The notes below the pieces were generated by a model. The model saw only the letters and a list, made by a program, of their open reading frames with translations, was not told the DNA's origin and did no database searches. From NCBI GenBank assembly GCA_963833675.1, contig CAWHYW010000038.1:1-64000 (forward strand): DNA of 64,000 nucleotides, given 5' to 3'. The position numbers were made by a program, and so were the translations under genes. This DNA is from DASQDN01 sp963833675 (lineage in GTDB: Bacteria; Acidobacteriota; Terriglobia; Bryobacterales; Bryobacteraceae). Shown one piece after another: positions 56,190-64,000 of this stretch; position 1 is the stretch's first letter; each line of letters starts with the position of its first letter.

Positions 56190-57959
56190 CTAAAGAGATT
56201 TCAAGTATTCGATGATCGCGTACCGATCATCGGATGACAAGGCCGGTCCAATGACACCCTTGCCTCGCGGACCGTCTTTGAATTCATGGCCGGAATTGTT
56301 ATTCCCGGCATTCGATGTATCGAAGAGGTATCCTCCCTCGATCTCGGCCGTCTGATAGCCTACCTTGACCGGATCGAATTCCTTGCTGCCGAGCCAGAAC
56401 TTGGCGGGCCTTTCGGATTGCGGCGATAACAAATCGTACAGGTTCGCAACCGATCCGTTGTGAAGATAGGGCGCCACTGCCCAGATTCCGTTCAACGGAC
56501 GCGCCTTGTAAATCGCTGCCGCGCGCACGGCGACATCCCCTGGATCGCGGAACCCGCTGTACTGAACGCGCTGCTCCGGCGTGAAATTCATCTTCTCGAA
56601 GAAGCGGTTCGTGATTCCTTTGGTGACCAAATCCAGACCCACTGCTGCCGAGACAGTCCCTTTGTGAAGATCTCCCGTATCGGCGGTGCGATTGATGAAG
56701 TCCATCGCCTCATGCGGATCGGTACCAATTACATCCAACGGAACATCCTTGACAACCAGGAAGCGCTTGCCCTGTTTGTTCTGCCACCAGAACTTTGGAT
56801 TTGCCGAAGCCAGATCGGCCCGGAGTTCGTCGATGTTGGGCCGGTGACAACCCTCGCAATGCTGTTTGTAGAGGTGAGATCCCCGCTCTACTTTCGCCGA
56901 ATCAAGCTTCGGAAATACGGAAGGCCATTTGGGTGACGATAAGCCCTGAAACGGCGCCGGACCCGACAAAAGCTCCTCAATCGTCTTCAGATTTTCGATG
57001 TTGACGCTATTAGCAAACTGCGCGGCATCTGCGCCGTAAAGCTTCGCAGAGGCGCGGACCCCCAGCGCTTCACCCACGTTCCGAATCAGTGGATCGGAGA
57101 TCGAAGAGTTGTATTGCACCCAGTTGAACCAGGAAGCATCCCAGATCTGCGGGTATCTCACCGCGGCATTCGACTGTGCGAAGTTGCGGTTGTTCTCCAT
57201 GTCAACCGCGAACACCTGATTGCCGATCCTGGTCAATGCATCCGTTCTCGCGAACCCTGCCGGATTGACATAGATCTTCGCTTCACCCGTGGCCTTTTGT
57301 TCGGCCTTAGCAACTCCTAACAGACGATCGAAGCTGTCCTTCAGATCTTTGCGAGCTTCCTCGGATGGATTCGACCCCAGCACGCGATCCTCAAAGCGTG
57401 CATACCGTCCGGGAATTAATTGCGTAAACACCAACGCCAGTCCGAGCGCCTTCTGAAACTCGGCGACCTCGATCATTGCCGGACCGCCCTCGATGCGAAC
57501 GGCATAATCTCCATAGTGGAGTTCGCCCGTATGACAGGCGGCGCAAGTCAGCCCAACCACAGGGTAGGTTTTCTTCGTGACCGGATCGGGAAAATCCTCC
57601 TGATAGGCAAAGCCCACCGGAAGCCCGTCGGGATTCAGCTTGGGATCAGGCGTGCTTTCGAGAAATCCGAACCGGCCTAAGTACGTGACGTCGGAAAACG
57701 ATTTGCATCCGAAAAGAGAAAAACACGGCTGTTCCAACGCCATGAACCATCGATAGGGGAGCAGGCGGGTTCCTTGCGCGGTGTGATGAAAACGGTATCG
57801 CTGTTCGTCAGTCCAACCCTGCTCCAGCGAGACAAGTTGCCCGGATTTGCGATATTGCGGGACATCCACGCGAAACTTCTTCAGCACGGGCGCGGCTAAA
57901 ACGGCGCCGGCAAGCAGGACGACTCCCACCACCGTAAGCACGACCTTCTTTCGGCTCAC
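56190..57959 (-). CDS. Dihaem c-type cytochrome, RoxA/MauG-like
   Basis: 589 residues with a signal/anchor (VVLTVVGVVLLAGAVLAAPV). Two haem sites, GLTCAACHTGEL (near residue 140) and HCEGCHRPN (near 370). Other parts, PYRWFMALEQP, DASWFNWVQYNSS and APYLHNGSVANLYDLL, match the rubber-oxygenase RoxA and dihaem peroxidase superfamily more than bacterial CcpA. It acts in the periplasm; the substrate could be an isoprenoid, a lipid or peroxide, and cannot be fixed. The CrtI-like gene lies 112 bases upstream on the same strand. Confidence 0.85.
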   Translation of the reverse strand: MSRKKVVLTVVGVVLLAGAVLAAPVLKKFRVDVPQYRKSGQLVSLEQGWTDEQRYRFHHTAQGTRLLPYRWFMALEQPCFSLFGCKSFSDVTYLGRFGFLESTPDPKLNPDGLPVGFAYQEDFPDPVTKKTYPVVGLTCAACHTGELHYGDYAVRIEGGPAMIEVAEFQKALGLALVFTQLIPGRYARFEDRVLGSNPSEEARKDLKDSFDRLLGVAKAEQKATGEAKIYVNPAGFARTDALTRIGNQVFAVDMENNRNFAQSNAAVRYPQIWDASWFNWVQYNSSISDPLIRNVGEALGVRASAKLYGADAAQFANSVNIENLKTIEELLSGPAPFQGLSSPKWPSVFPKLDSAKVERGSHLYKQHCEGCHRPNIDELRADLASANPKFWWQNKQGKRFLVVKDVPLDVIGTDPHEAMDFINRTADTGDLHKGTVSAAVGLDLVTKGITNRFFEKMNFTPEQRVQYSGFRDPGDVAVRAAAIYKARPLNGIWAVAPYLHNGSVANLYDLLSPQSERPAKFWLGSKEFDPVKVGYQTAEIEGGYLFDTSNAGNNNSGHEFKDGPRGKGVIGPALSSDDRYAIIEYLKSL

Positions 57960-58070
57960 ACATGTCTCCTTCTATGTTGCTTTGGCTCAGTAGATTCTAA
58001 CAACATGAATCGTCCATTGAATTAAGGCGAAATCAGGCGGAAAAGAAGCGCAAACCGGCGGATTTCCGCT

Positions 58071-59674
58071 TCAGCGATTCGTCGAGCTCAGCAGGGCCAT
58101 GGCCGCATTCCGCCCGTTTACCGCGATCACGCTTCCGCCGGGATGGGTGCAGGCGCCGCAAAGATACACGCCCTCCATCGGAGTACGATAATGCAGCCTT
58201 CGGGACCACATATATTGCGGCAAGCACTCACCCTGGAAGATATGTCCACCGGTCAAACCGACCTTCCTCTCGATATCGGGAGGTCCCATTATTTCCATAT
58301 CGATAATGCAGTCGGGCACATTCTCACAGAATCGCGCGAGCGACCGGACAATCACTTCGCGGACTTCGCCTCGACGCGAATCCCAGTCGCCTTCTGTGAA
58401 CCGGTACGGAACATATTGCGCGAAAACGCTCATCGTATGCAGACCCTCGGGCGCGATACTTCGATCCTGCGTACTTTGAAAATAGAGCTCTGTCCAAAGG
58501 CGCTCCGGGAGGTTTCCGGAGCGGGCGGCCTGATACCCGTTCTTCCACTCCTGTTTGGTAAGCGGTGTATTCAACTGGCCGAAATGATGAGGTTCGCAGG
58601 TCCCGGGACGCGCCCGAAAGCTGGGCAATTCCCGCAACAGCACGTTCGCCTTGACCGTGCATCCTTCAATCGGAATCGATTCAACTTGCGTTCTCCATGA
58701 GCTATTGGCGTTCACGCCGAGTAGCCGAAGCGTTACCCGAGGATCGGCATTGGAAACCACACAACGGGCACGCAGCCGATCCCCTCCTTCCAGGACGACC
58801 CCTTCTCCTGGAACGATCCCAGCTACTGGCACACCCGCTGCTACGACAGCCCCCGCTTCCCGCGCCGCGTCACAAAGCAGGAAAGAAACCGTGCCGATGC
58901 CGCCCCGCACATAGCCCCACGCCGCCGGGATTCCCCCTAGCCTTCCCGAAGAATGATGGAATCGAATCGACGCCGTGCCCGGATCGAACGGACTCGCGTT
59001 GGTGCCGATTACACCCTGCCCCAAATACGCCTCTTGCAGGCGCTGATCGGCGAGATACCGCTCGACGAACTCCGCCATGGACCACTCGAGCAATAAGCTA
59101 CGGGCTTCCTTGTCGTTTCCCAAGCGCCGGTCGATCTCCTCGTCGGGGGAGCTTCGCCCAGCCATAGATCTCGCTCGCCTGATGGCCGCAATATATCCCG
59201 TAATCGCCGTATGACATCGCTCATGGCGCGCCAGCCCTCGATATCAACGGGACTAAGGCGCCGGATCTCCTCTTCACACTTCAGGTCGTCATCGTAGAGT
59301 TGTACGCTCGTGCCATCGAGAAACGGAACGAAAAGTCCGTTCCTAGCTGGAATCCAGTCGAATCCCCGAGCCACAAGTCCTAACTCGTCGATCACCTTGG
59401 GATGGAGCAGGCCGCACAGATACGCGCAGGGGGACATGCGGACACCCGGCCACGGCTCCTCTGCCGTGCAGGCGCCGCCGATTCGATCGCGAGCTTCCAG
59501 AACGAGCACGCGTTTTCCGGCTCTTGCGAGATACGTGGCGCAGGTCAGCCCGTTATGACCGGCGCCCACAATGATCACATCCCAATCCGCCGCGCTCAAC
59601 TCTTGAATTGGCGAGGGTAATCCAATCTTTCCGAGCACCGAAGAAGTAGGCAGATACATCACCTCGATTATCAC
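58071..59674 (-). CDS. FAD-dependent CrtI/PYROXD2-like oxidoreductase (one frameshift)
   Basis: About 534 residues. N-terminal nucleotide fold DWDVIIVGAGHNGLTCATYL with VLEARDRIGGACTAEE; C-terminal THPGGSVIAVNGRNAAMAL is the closing FAD motif. A break near 59150 separates the two halves, which overlap in frame. Family members desaturate or oxidise isoprenoids and lipids. Start uncertain (GTG 59674 or ATG 59659). It is upstream of the dihaem oxygenase-like gene and may share its pathway. Confidence 0.85.
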
Positions 59675-59731
59675 CGCTAAAGGGATTTTGAAACGTGCGT
59701 TACCCTCCCGCGTCCAACGGCAAGCCGAACA

Positions 59732-61324
59732 ATGAGCAGAAGACGAAAGAAATGGCTTTATGCCACGAGTGGAATTACTCTGGCCGTCATCATCGCGCTG
59801 CTGATAGCGGCTGCTGTTCTGTCACGTCGTTTCGAACCGTTTCTGCGACAACAGGCCATCTCTTACCTCAGTGATCAATTTCATTGCGACGTGGAACTCG
59901 CCTCCCTCAAAGTACATCTGCCCAAATTCTCGCCGCTGAACATCCTTTTACGGAAGGGCAGAGGAACGCAAGCGCGAGTAGACGGGACCGGCATTTCCAT
60001 GCGTTATCGAGACGCGCAAGGACTGCCGCAGTTATTTAGCATTCAGAAGTTCAGCTTCGTGGTGGACTTGGGCAGCCTGATAAGCGACCTCAAGATTGTC
60101 GATCACGTGCAACTCGATGGCATGCAGATTAATGTACCGCCGAAGGAAGATCGCCGTCCGCTTACGAATGCGAGTAGCGGCCCAGAAGCGCAGAAATCCG
60201 ACCGACAGTCCACAGCCGTATTGATCCGGCAGATTCTCATTCACAACGGAACGCTTACAATTCTTCCCAAGGACAAAACCAAGGTTCCCCTGCAATTCGA
60301 CTTGCAAAAGGTGACGCTCCGATCCGCCGGAACCGGGCGCGCCATGAAATACGATGCAGACCTGACGAACCCCAAACCCCCAGGGCAAATTCATGCAGTC
60401 GGCGAATTCGGCCCGTGGGCAGCCGACGACCCAGGGGATTCGCCCATCAAAGGGGACTACGTCTTCGATCACGCTGATCTCGGTGTATTCAAGAGTATCG
60501 CAGGAATCCTGAGTTCGACCGGCCAGTTCGAAGGCGCACTATCTTCTATCAAGGCGAAAGGGCAAGCCAGGGTACCGGATTTTCGACTCACGATGGCGAA
60601 TAATCCAGTGCCGCTGTTTACGAAATTCGAAGTGTTAGTTGACGGCACCAACGGCAACACAACCCTGCAACCGGTACAGGCAACACTCGGTTCCACAAAA
60701 TTTCAGACGAGCGGCGGCGTCATCAAACACGAAGGCGACAAGCGCCGAAGTATCGATCTCGATGTGCTTATGCCTAAAGGCAATCTGCGCGATGTGCTCC
60801 GACTTGCCATGAAGGGCTCCCCCTTTATGGAAGGACAGCTCTTTCTGAAAACCCGGATTTCGATCCCGCCCCTGTCCGGAAAGGTTCGGGAAAAACTTCG
60901 CCTTAAAGGGCAGTTCCAGATCTCCAATGGCAAATTTCTGAAATCCACGATACAGGATGAACTTGATAAATTGAGCCGCCGTGCGCAAGGGGAGCCGGAA
61001 AGTAAGGAGATCGATGAGGTCGTTTCCAGGATGAAGGGAACCTTCTCTTTGGAAAACGAGCAGATCCACTTCAGCAAGCTCGCATTTCAGATACCTGGAG
61101 CGGACATAGATCTCTCAGGCCTCTACAACATGGATGCCGACAACCTGGATTTTACCGGCACCGTCAAATTGCAGGCGAAAGTGTCGCAAACAATGACTGG
61201 ATGGAAGCGAGTGGCTCTTAAACCGGTCGATCCGTTTTTCGCTAAGAATGGAGCGGGAACCTTTCTCCGGATCTCAGTGCAGGGCTCCTCTCGCAAGCCT
61301 AAGTTCGGTCTGGTTTTACAGTAA
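59732..61324 (+). CDS. AsmA-family protein
   Basis: 530 residues. A basic head (SRRRKKWLYA) and a membrane helix (ITLAVIIALLIAAAVLSRRF), then a long beta-taco-like periplasmic region: QAISYLSDQFHCDVELASLK, FEGALSSIKAKGQARVPDF, and a C-terminal block IDLSGLYNMDADNLDFTGTV with the usual hydrophobic repeats. AsmA-like proteins move phospholipids across the envelope. A terminator pair follows. Confidence 0.9.
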   Translation: MSRRRKKWLYATSGITLAVIIALLIAAAVLSRRFEPFLRQQAISYLSDQFHCDVELASLKVHLPKFSPLNILLRKGRGTQARVDGTGISMRYRDAQGLPQLFSIQKFSFVVDLGSLISDLKIVDHVQLDGMQINVPPKEDRRPLTNASSGPEAQKSDRQSTAVLIRQILIHNGTLTILPKDKTKVPLQFDLQKVTLRSAGTGRAMKYDADLTNPKPPGQIHAVGEFGPWAADDPGDSPIKGDYVFDHADLGVFKSIAGILSSTGQFEGALSSIKAKGQARVPDFRLTMANNPVPLFTKFEVLVDGTNGNTTLQPVQATLGSTKFQTSGGVIKHEGDKRRSIDLDVLMPKGNLRDVLRLAMKGSPFMEGQLFLKTRISIPPLSGKVREKLRLKGQFQISNGKFLKSTIQDELDKLSRRAQGEPESKEIDEVVSRMKGTFSLENEQIHFSKLAFQIPGADIDLSGLYNMDADNLDFTGTVKLQAKVSQTMTGWKRVALKPVDPFFAKNGAGTFLRISVQGSSRKPKFGLVLQ

Positions 61325-61349
61325 AAAAAGCGAGCCGGATTCGGCCCGC
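61323..61349 (-). terminator. Terminator of the DUF1328 gene
   Basis: On the minus strand, GCGGGCCG-AATC-CGGCTCGC followed by TTTTTTT. It overlaps the last bases of the convergent asmA-like gene. Confidence 0.8.
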
Positions 61350-61368
61350 GCAAGGACGTCACAAAAAT

Positions 61369-61418
61369 AAAACAGCGATCTGTTACGGCGACTTACTTCT
61401 GTACCAGATCGCTGTTTT
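61369..61418 (+). terminator. Perfect 14-bp inverted repeat between convergent genes
   Basis: AAAACAGCGATCTG (61369-61382) pairs with CAGATCGCTGTTTT (61405-61418) over a 22-base loop. A-rich before and T-rich after, so it can end transcription from either side; probably the terminator of the AsmA gene. Confidence 0.65.
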
Positions 61419-61434
61419 CTGGCGAACCAGCGTT

Positions 61435-61596
61435 TTAAACGCTTCGCCTGCCCATCAGGAAGCTCGCCAGGAAAATAACTAGGAAAACCACGAACAGGAT
61501 CTTCGCGATGCCCGCTGCGGCGCCCGCGATTCCCCCGAATCCCAGGAACGCAGCTACCAATGCGATGATCAGAAACACCCAAGCGTAGTGAAGCAT
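61435..61596 (-). CDS. DUF1328 (YtjA-type) small membrane protein
   Basis: 53 residues, too short for a length-filtered gene list. Start MLHYAWVFLIIALVAAFLGF, then GGIAGAAAGIAKILFVVF and a basic end LMGRRSV; two short membrane helices, the exact DUF1328 layout. GGAGGA is seen nine bases before the ATG. The role is unknown; family members are often stress-linked. Confidence 0.92.
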   Translation of the reverse strand: MLHYAWVFLIIALVAAFLGFGGIAGAAAGIAKILFVVFLVIFLASFLMGRRSV

Positions 61597-61718
61597 TTAT
61601 CCATCCTCCGCATACAACAGTTGCAAGTTACGAGCCAAACTAGCAAACCTTTGTAAATACTCAATTTCGTGCACGCTTTGTCCTCTGACCGGTGTGTCGA
61701 CATTGTAAGAAACTCCTG

Positions 61719-63137
61719 CTAGCAAGCAGGATCTGGTCGAAATGCAATTCGTATCTCATCCTCTCCGGTGACCTCGATCCGCTTGAGGACCCATTTCCGC
61801 AGGTCACGGCTCTCCACCACAATGCGACTTGCCTCACGGTTTCCGTTGCTTGCTGCAGTCAACACATTGAAGTGTTTCGGTACCCCGTTCACCGTTATGA
61901 GGAGCGTATCGGCCCCTTCATCGAGGACTGCGTCGCGCACGGACAGCCCATCGAACAAGTCTGGAAGTTGCACCCGCAGTTGATCGAAAAGTTCATAGTA
62001 CGACGGCCGAGGCCCGATTTCCGCTTCGTAGATGCCCCATAACACTTCAGTCACGAGTTCGATTCGGCGATCGCGTCCTTCCGCTACCGTCTGTTCGCGC
62101 CAAAGCTCCGCCCAGTTGGTCAGCCGGGTGAGCCAATCGGGGCCGCTTAGGGCGTATTGCCGTGACACGTGCTCCTTGACTGCCTGCAAATCCTGAGCCG
62201 TCGGAAATCGAGGTAATTCGGCAATAATATCCACAACATAGCCTTCCGGGTCAGGAGATTCCGCGCTTGATTGACTGCGATCGCCATCCTGCCAAGCGTC
62301 TTCTTGAACCGGCGGGATCGCCAGCATCAGCGCCGACGTGAATTTGAGAAGCCTCGGGATACGGCTTTGTTTCATTACTCTCCGAAGCAAATCGCCCGCC
62401 TGTATGCGGATCCAGGTAGTTGTCCGACCAACTGTGGACTCGGTGTGCATCCGGTGGTCTAGTTCCGCCTCGGCCAGCGTCGCTAGAAGCGATAAGGAAT
62501 TTGCGGCATTCGTGATCACCCGCGCGCGAGGATAAGCTCGGGCCCGATCCCTTGCCTTGGTTGCGATTTCCAACAAGTCCAAATTGGAGGCGCGTTCCCG
62601 AAATCGGTTGAACCACTCACGTACGAAATATTCAGCAGACTGGATGTGCGTCATTAGAAGGATGCGGGTCAGAATGTGCTGCAGGCGTTTGTCGGCGGCT
62701 CGAGCGGCCCGGCCGCGCACAGCAACAGCCCACCACAGGATTAACGCTGCAAATAACACGACCGCGCGCGGCCGATAGATGCCGATTCCTGCCGTTACGA
62801 GTAGCAGCACGGCCGGGATAAGACCTGGACGAAGATGATTGCGCCAGGTTACCCCGAAGGACACCAGTACGGACCAGAGTGATAGGCAGCAGCCTATCCC
62901 CAGAACGATAGCGCCGGCCAGCGGGTGCAAGGAAATCCCAATCCATACACCCAGAACGATAGCGCAGAGAGCCACTATCGCGTGGACACGAGCCGGCCTG
63001 AGATCATTGAAAGGCGAGGGAGAGCGAACTGCGTTCCACGTGCCGGCTGCCATGAAAATGAGAACGACAGGACCGACCCATTCAGGTCCATGCAGCCGGT
63101 TAGGTAAAAATTGTTGTACTTCCGCGATCGAGGTCAC
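61719..63137 (-). CDS. Membrane protein of unknown function
   Basis: 472 residues. Four to five membrane helices in the first 140 residues (WVGPVVLIFMAAGTW, AIVALCAIVLGVWIGI, LIPAVLLLVTAGIGIY, AVVLFAALILWWAVAV) followed by a basic helical cytoplasmic part and a compact C-terminal domain (DAVLDEGADTLLITVNGVPK, DEIRIAFRPDPAC). I recognise no family. It is divergent from the ABC ATPase with overlapping leader regions. Full length and intact. Confidence 0.7.
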   Translation of the reverse strand: MTSIAEVQQFLPNRLHGPEWVGPVVLIFMAAGTWNAVRSPSPFNDLRPARVHAIVALCAIVLGVWIGISLHPLAGAIVLGIGCCLSLWSVLVSFGVTWRNHLRPGLIPAVLLLVTAGIGIYRPRAVVLFAALILWWAVAVRGRAARAADKRLQHILTRILLMTHIQSAEYFVREWFNRFRERASNLDLLEIATKARDRARAYPRARVITNAANSLSLLATLAEAELDHRMHTESTVGRTTTWIRIQAGDLLRRVMKQSRIPRLLKFTSALMLAIPPVQEDAWQDGDRSQSSAESPDPEGYVVDIIAELPRFPTAQDLQAVKEHVSRQYALSGPDWLTRLTNWAELWREQTVAEGRDRRIELVTEVLWGIYEAEIGPRPSYYELFDQLRVQLPDLFDGLSVRDAVLDEGADTLLITVNGVPKHFNVLTAASNGNREASRIVVESRDLRKWVLKRIEVTGEDEIRIAFRPDPAC

Positions 63138-63248
63138 GGATGGCTCTCAAGTTCACGAGCGCAGTCGCTCATCACCGATAACATATCAGCCCGGTTGGCT
63201 TGTGTACCACGAGCTGCGAAGGAAGCATCTAAACAGAAAAGGTATCAA

Positions 63249-63953
63249 TTGTCCATTCTCCGTCTCATCAACGTAACGAAGGACTATACCAGCGAGGGAG
63301 AACCCGTGCGCGCCGTGGATGGCGTGTCTCTGGAGGCGGATGCCGGACAATTTATCGCGCTTACCGGCCGAAGCGGCTGCGGCAAATCGACTCTCCTGAA
63401 CCTGGCCGGAGCTATGGATCTCCCTACATCGGGAGAAGTGTGGCTGGATAGCGTTCTCACATCCCGGTTGGATGACGCCGCTCTGACGTCGTTGAGAAGA
63501 AATCGCATCGGCTTCATTTTTCAATCGTTTCAACTGCTCCCGACTCTCACGGTTGTGGAAAATGTCGAACTGCCGCTGCTTCTCGCCGGAAAATCGGATG
63601 TTCGCTCCGCCGCCCTCAGTCGATTGCATACGGTCGAGATGGAAACCTATGCCGGACGAATGCCCTATCAGCTTTCGGGCGGTCAGATGCAGCGCGTAGC
63701 GATTGCGCGAGCCCTGGTCCATAAGCCCGCGCTATTGCTGGCCGACGAACCCACGGGCAATCTCGACAACACGACGGGAGATCACGTGCTCAGCCTGCTA
63801 AGGCGCATCGCAACGGAGCAAGGCGCTACGATCCTCATGGCCACCCACAGCGCGGAAGCCGCATCGCTCGCGGATGTAGTCGTGAAGCTACGGGATGGGC
63901 GCGTCGATATTGTCCAGGTGAATACCATTGCCTTATCTGACAATCTTCCGTAG
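63249..63953 (+). CDS. ABC transporter ATP-binding protein, LolD/MacB-like
   Basis: 234 residues from TTG 63249 (AAAGG six bases before); earlier in-frame starts overlap the divergent gene. Walker A TGRSGCGKSTLLNLAG, Q-loop IFQSFQLLPTLTVVENV, signature LSGGQMQRVAIARAL, Walker B LLLADEPTGNLD, switch His in MATHSAEAA. The length and LPTLTVVENVELPLL block mark the MacB/LolD/FtsE branch. A permease gene follows directly. Confidence 0.93.
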   Translation: MSILRLINVTKDYTSEGEPVRAVDGVSLEADAGQFIALTGRSGCGKSTLLNLAGAMDLPTSGEVWLDSVLTSRLDDAALTSLRRNRIGFIFQSFQLLPTLTVVENVELPLLLAGKSDVRSAALSRLHTVEMETYAGRMPYQLSGGQMQRVAIARALVHKPALLLADEPTGNLDNTTGDHVLSLLRRIATEQGATILMATHSAEAASLADVVVKLRDGRVDIVQVNTIALSDNLP

Positions 63954-64000
63954 GCTTTTCCTCCGGCCGTTGCGCAAGGAGCCGGTTCGCACGAGTCTGA
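63928..64000 (+). CDS. Start of an FtsX/MacB-type permease, cut by the window edge
   Basis: A frame from TTG 63928 overlaps the end of the ATPase gene and reads PYLTIFRRLFLRPLRKEP then VRTSL at the edge, the usual start of MacB/LolC permeases (a basic cluster before the first helix). Only 24 codons are visible. Confidence 0.65.
   Translation, partial: MPYLTIFRRLFLRPLRKEPVRTSL

Overview
The window looks like one contiguous chromosomal stretch of an Acidobacteriota genome, most likely a Solibacter/Bryobacter-type soil lineage. This is inferred from content, not from a database search: a three-gene B-type succinate dehydrogenase, tgt-yajC-secD-secF order, a divergent membrane pyrophosphatase, secreted PQQ-type propellers, DUF4159, and a short protein starting with the NGGKSKGP..EG type motif common in that group. 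Only one tRNA gene and no rRNA or CRISPR array is visible.

Layout. 1-9.4 kb (minus strand): a Ser/Thr kinase cut by the window edge, then a TPR lipoprotein, two ExbD, one ExbB and a TonB-like protein (an envelope energy-transduction set), then secF, secD, yajC and tgt. 9.5-18.5 kb: a secreted GH2 glycosidase, then hppA, chdC, mscL and sdhBAC. 18.5-23.8 kb is an accessory patch with a repeat-bearing small protein, an IS110-type relic with a strong hairpin, DUF4159, a cytochrome P450, a RIC/ScdA iron-sulfur repair protein under an FNR-like site, a toxin-antitoxin relic and tRNA-Arg. 23.9-34.8 kb: histone-deacetylase-like enzyme, SUMF1 protein, mannosyltransferase-like membrane protein, nth, a TldD/TldE pair, a BadF-type sugar kinase, pgk and a second large membrane protein.

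34.8-43.4 kb is the most interesting region: five tightly packed or overlapping plus-strand genes encoding a PGAP1-like alpha/beta hydrolase, a caspase-like protease fused to a C-terminal domain resembling VMAP-C, a MoxR-type AAA+ ATPase, a SAV_2336/vWA-like protein, and a large protein I cannot assign. This fits the predicted VMAP (vWA-MoxR-associated protein) ternary conflict systems, with two extra genes that may be a second effector and a new component.

43.4-64 kb: class II aldolase, amidohydrolase, LysM protein, secreted esterase, methyltransferase, lysA, PQQ propeller, a TIM-barrel glycosidase, a zinc peptidase, a LolC/E permease with lysS, a GT2 enzyme, a RoxA/MauG-like dihaem protein next to a CrtI-like oxidoreductase, an AsmA protein, DUF1328, a membrane protein of unknown role and the start of a MacB/LolD-type exporter.

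A caution for the reader: many core genes in the first 18 kb, plus a few later ones (25.5, 47.4, 59.2 kb), are broken by single-base frameshifts, where I could localise them mostly in short homopolymers. Because these are conserved housekeeping genes, I read them as sequencing or assembly errors and annotate each as one gene. The conflict-system region is free of such breaks.
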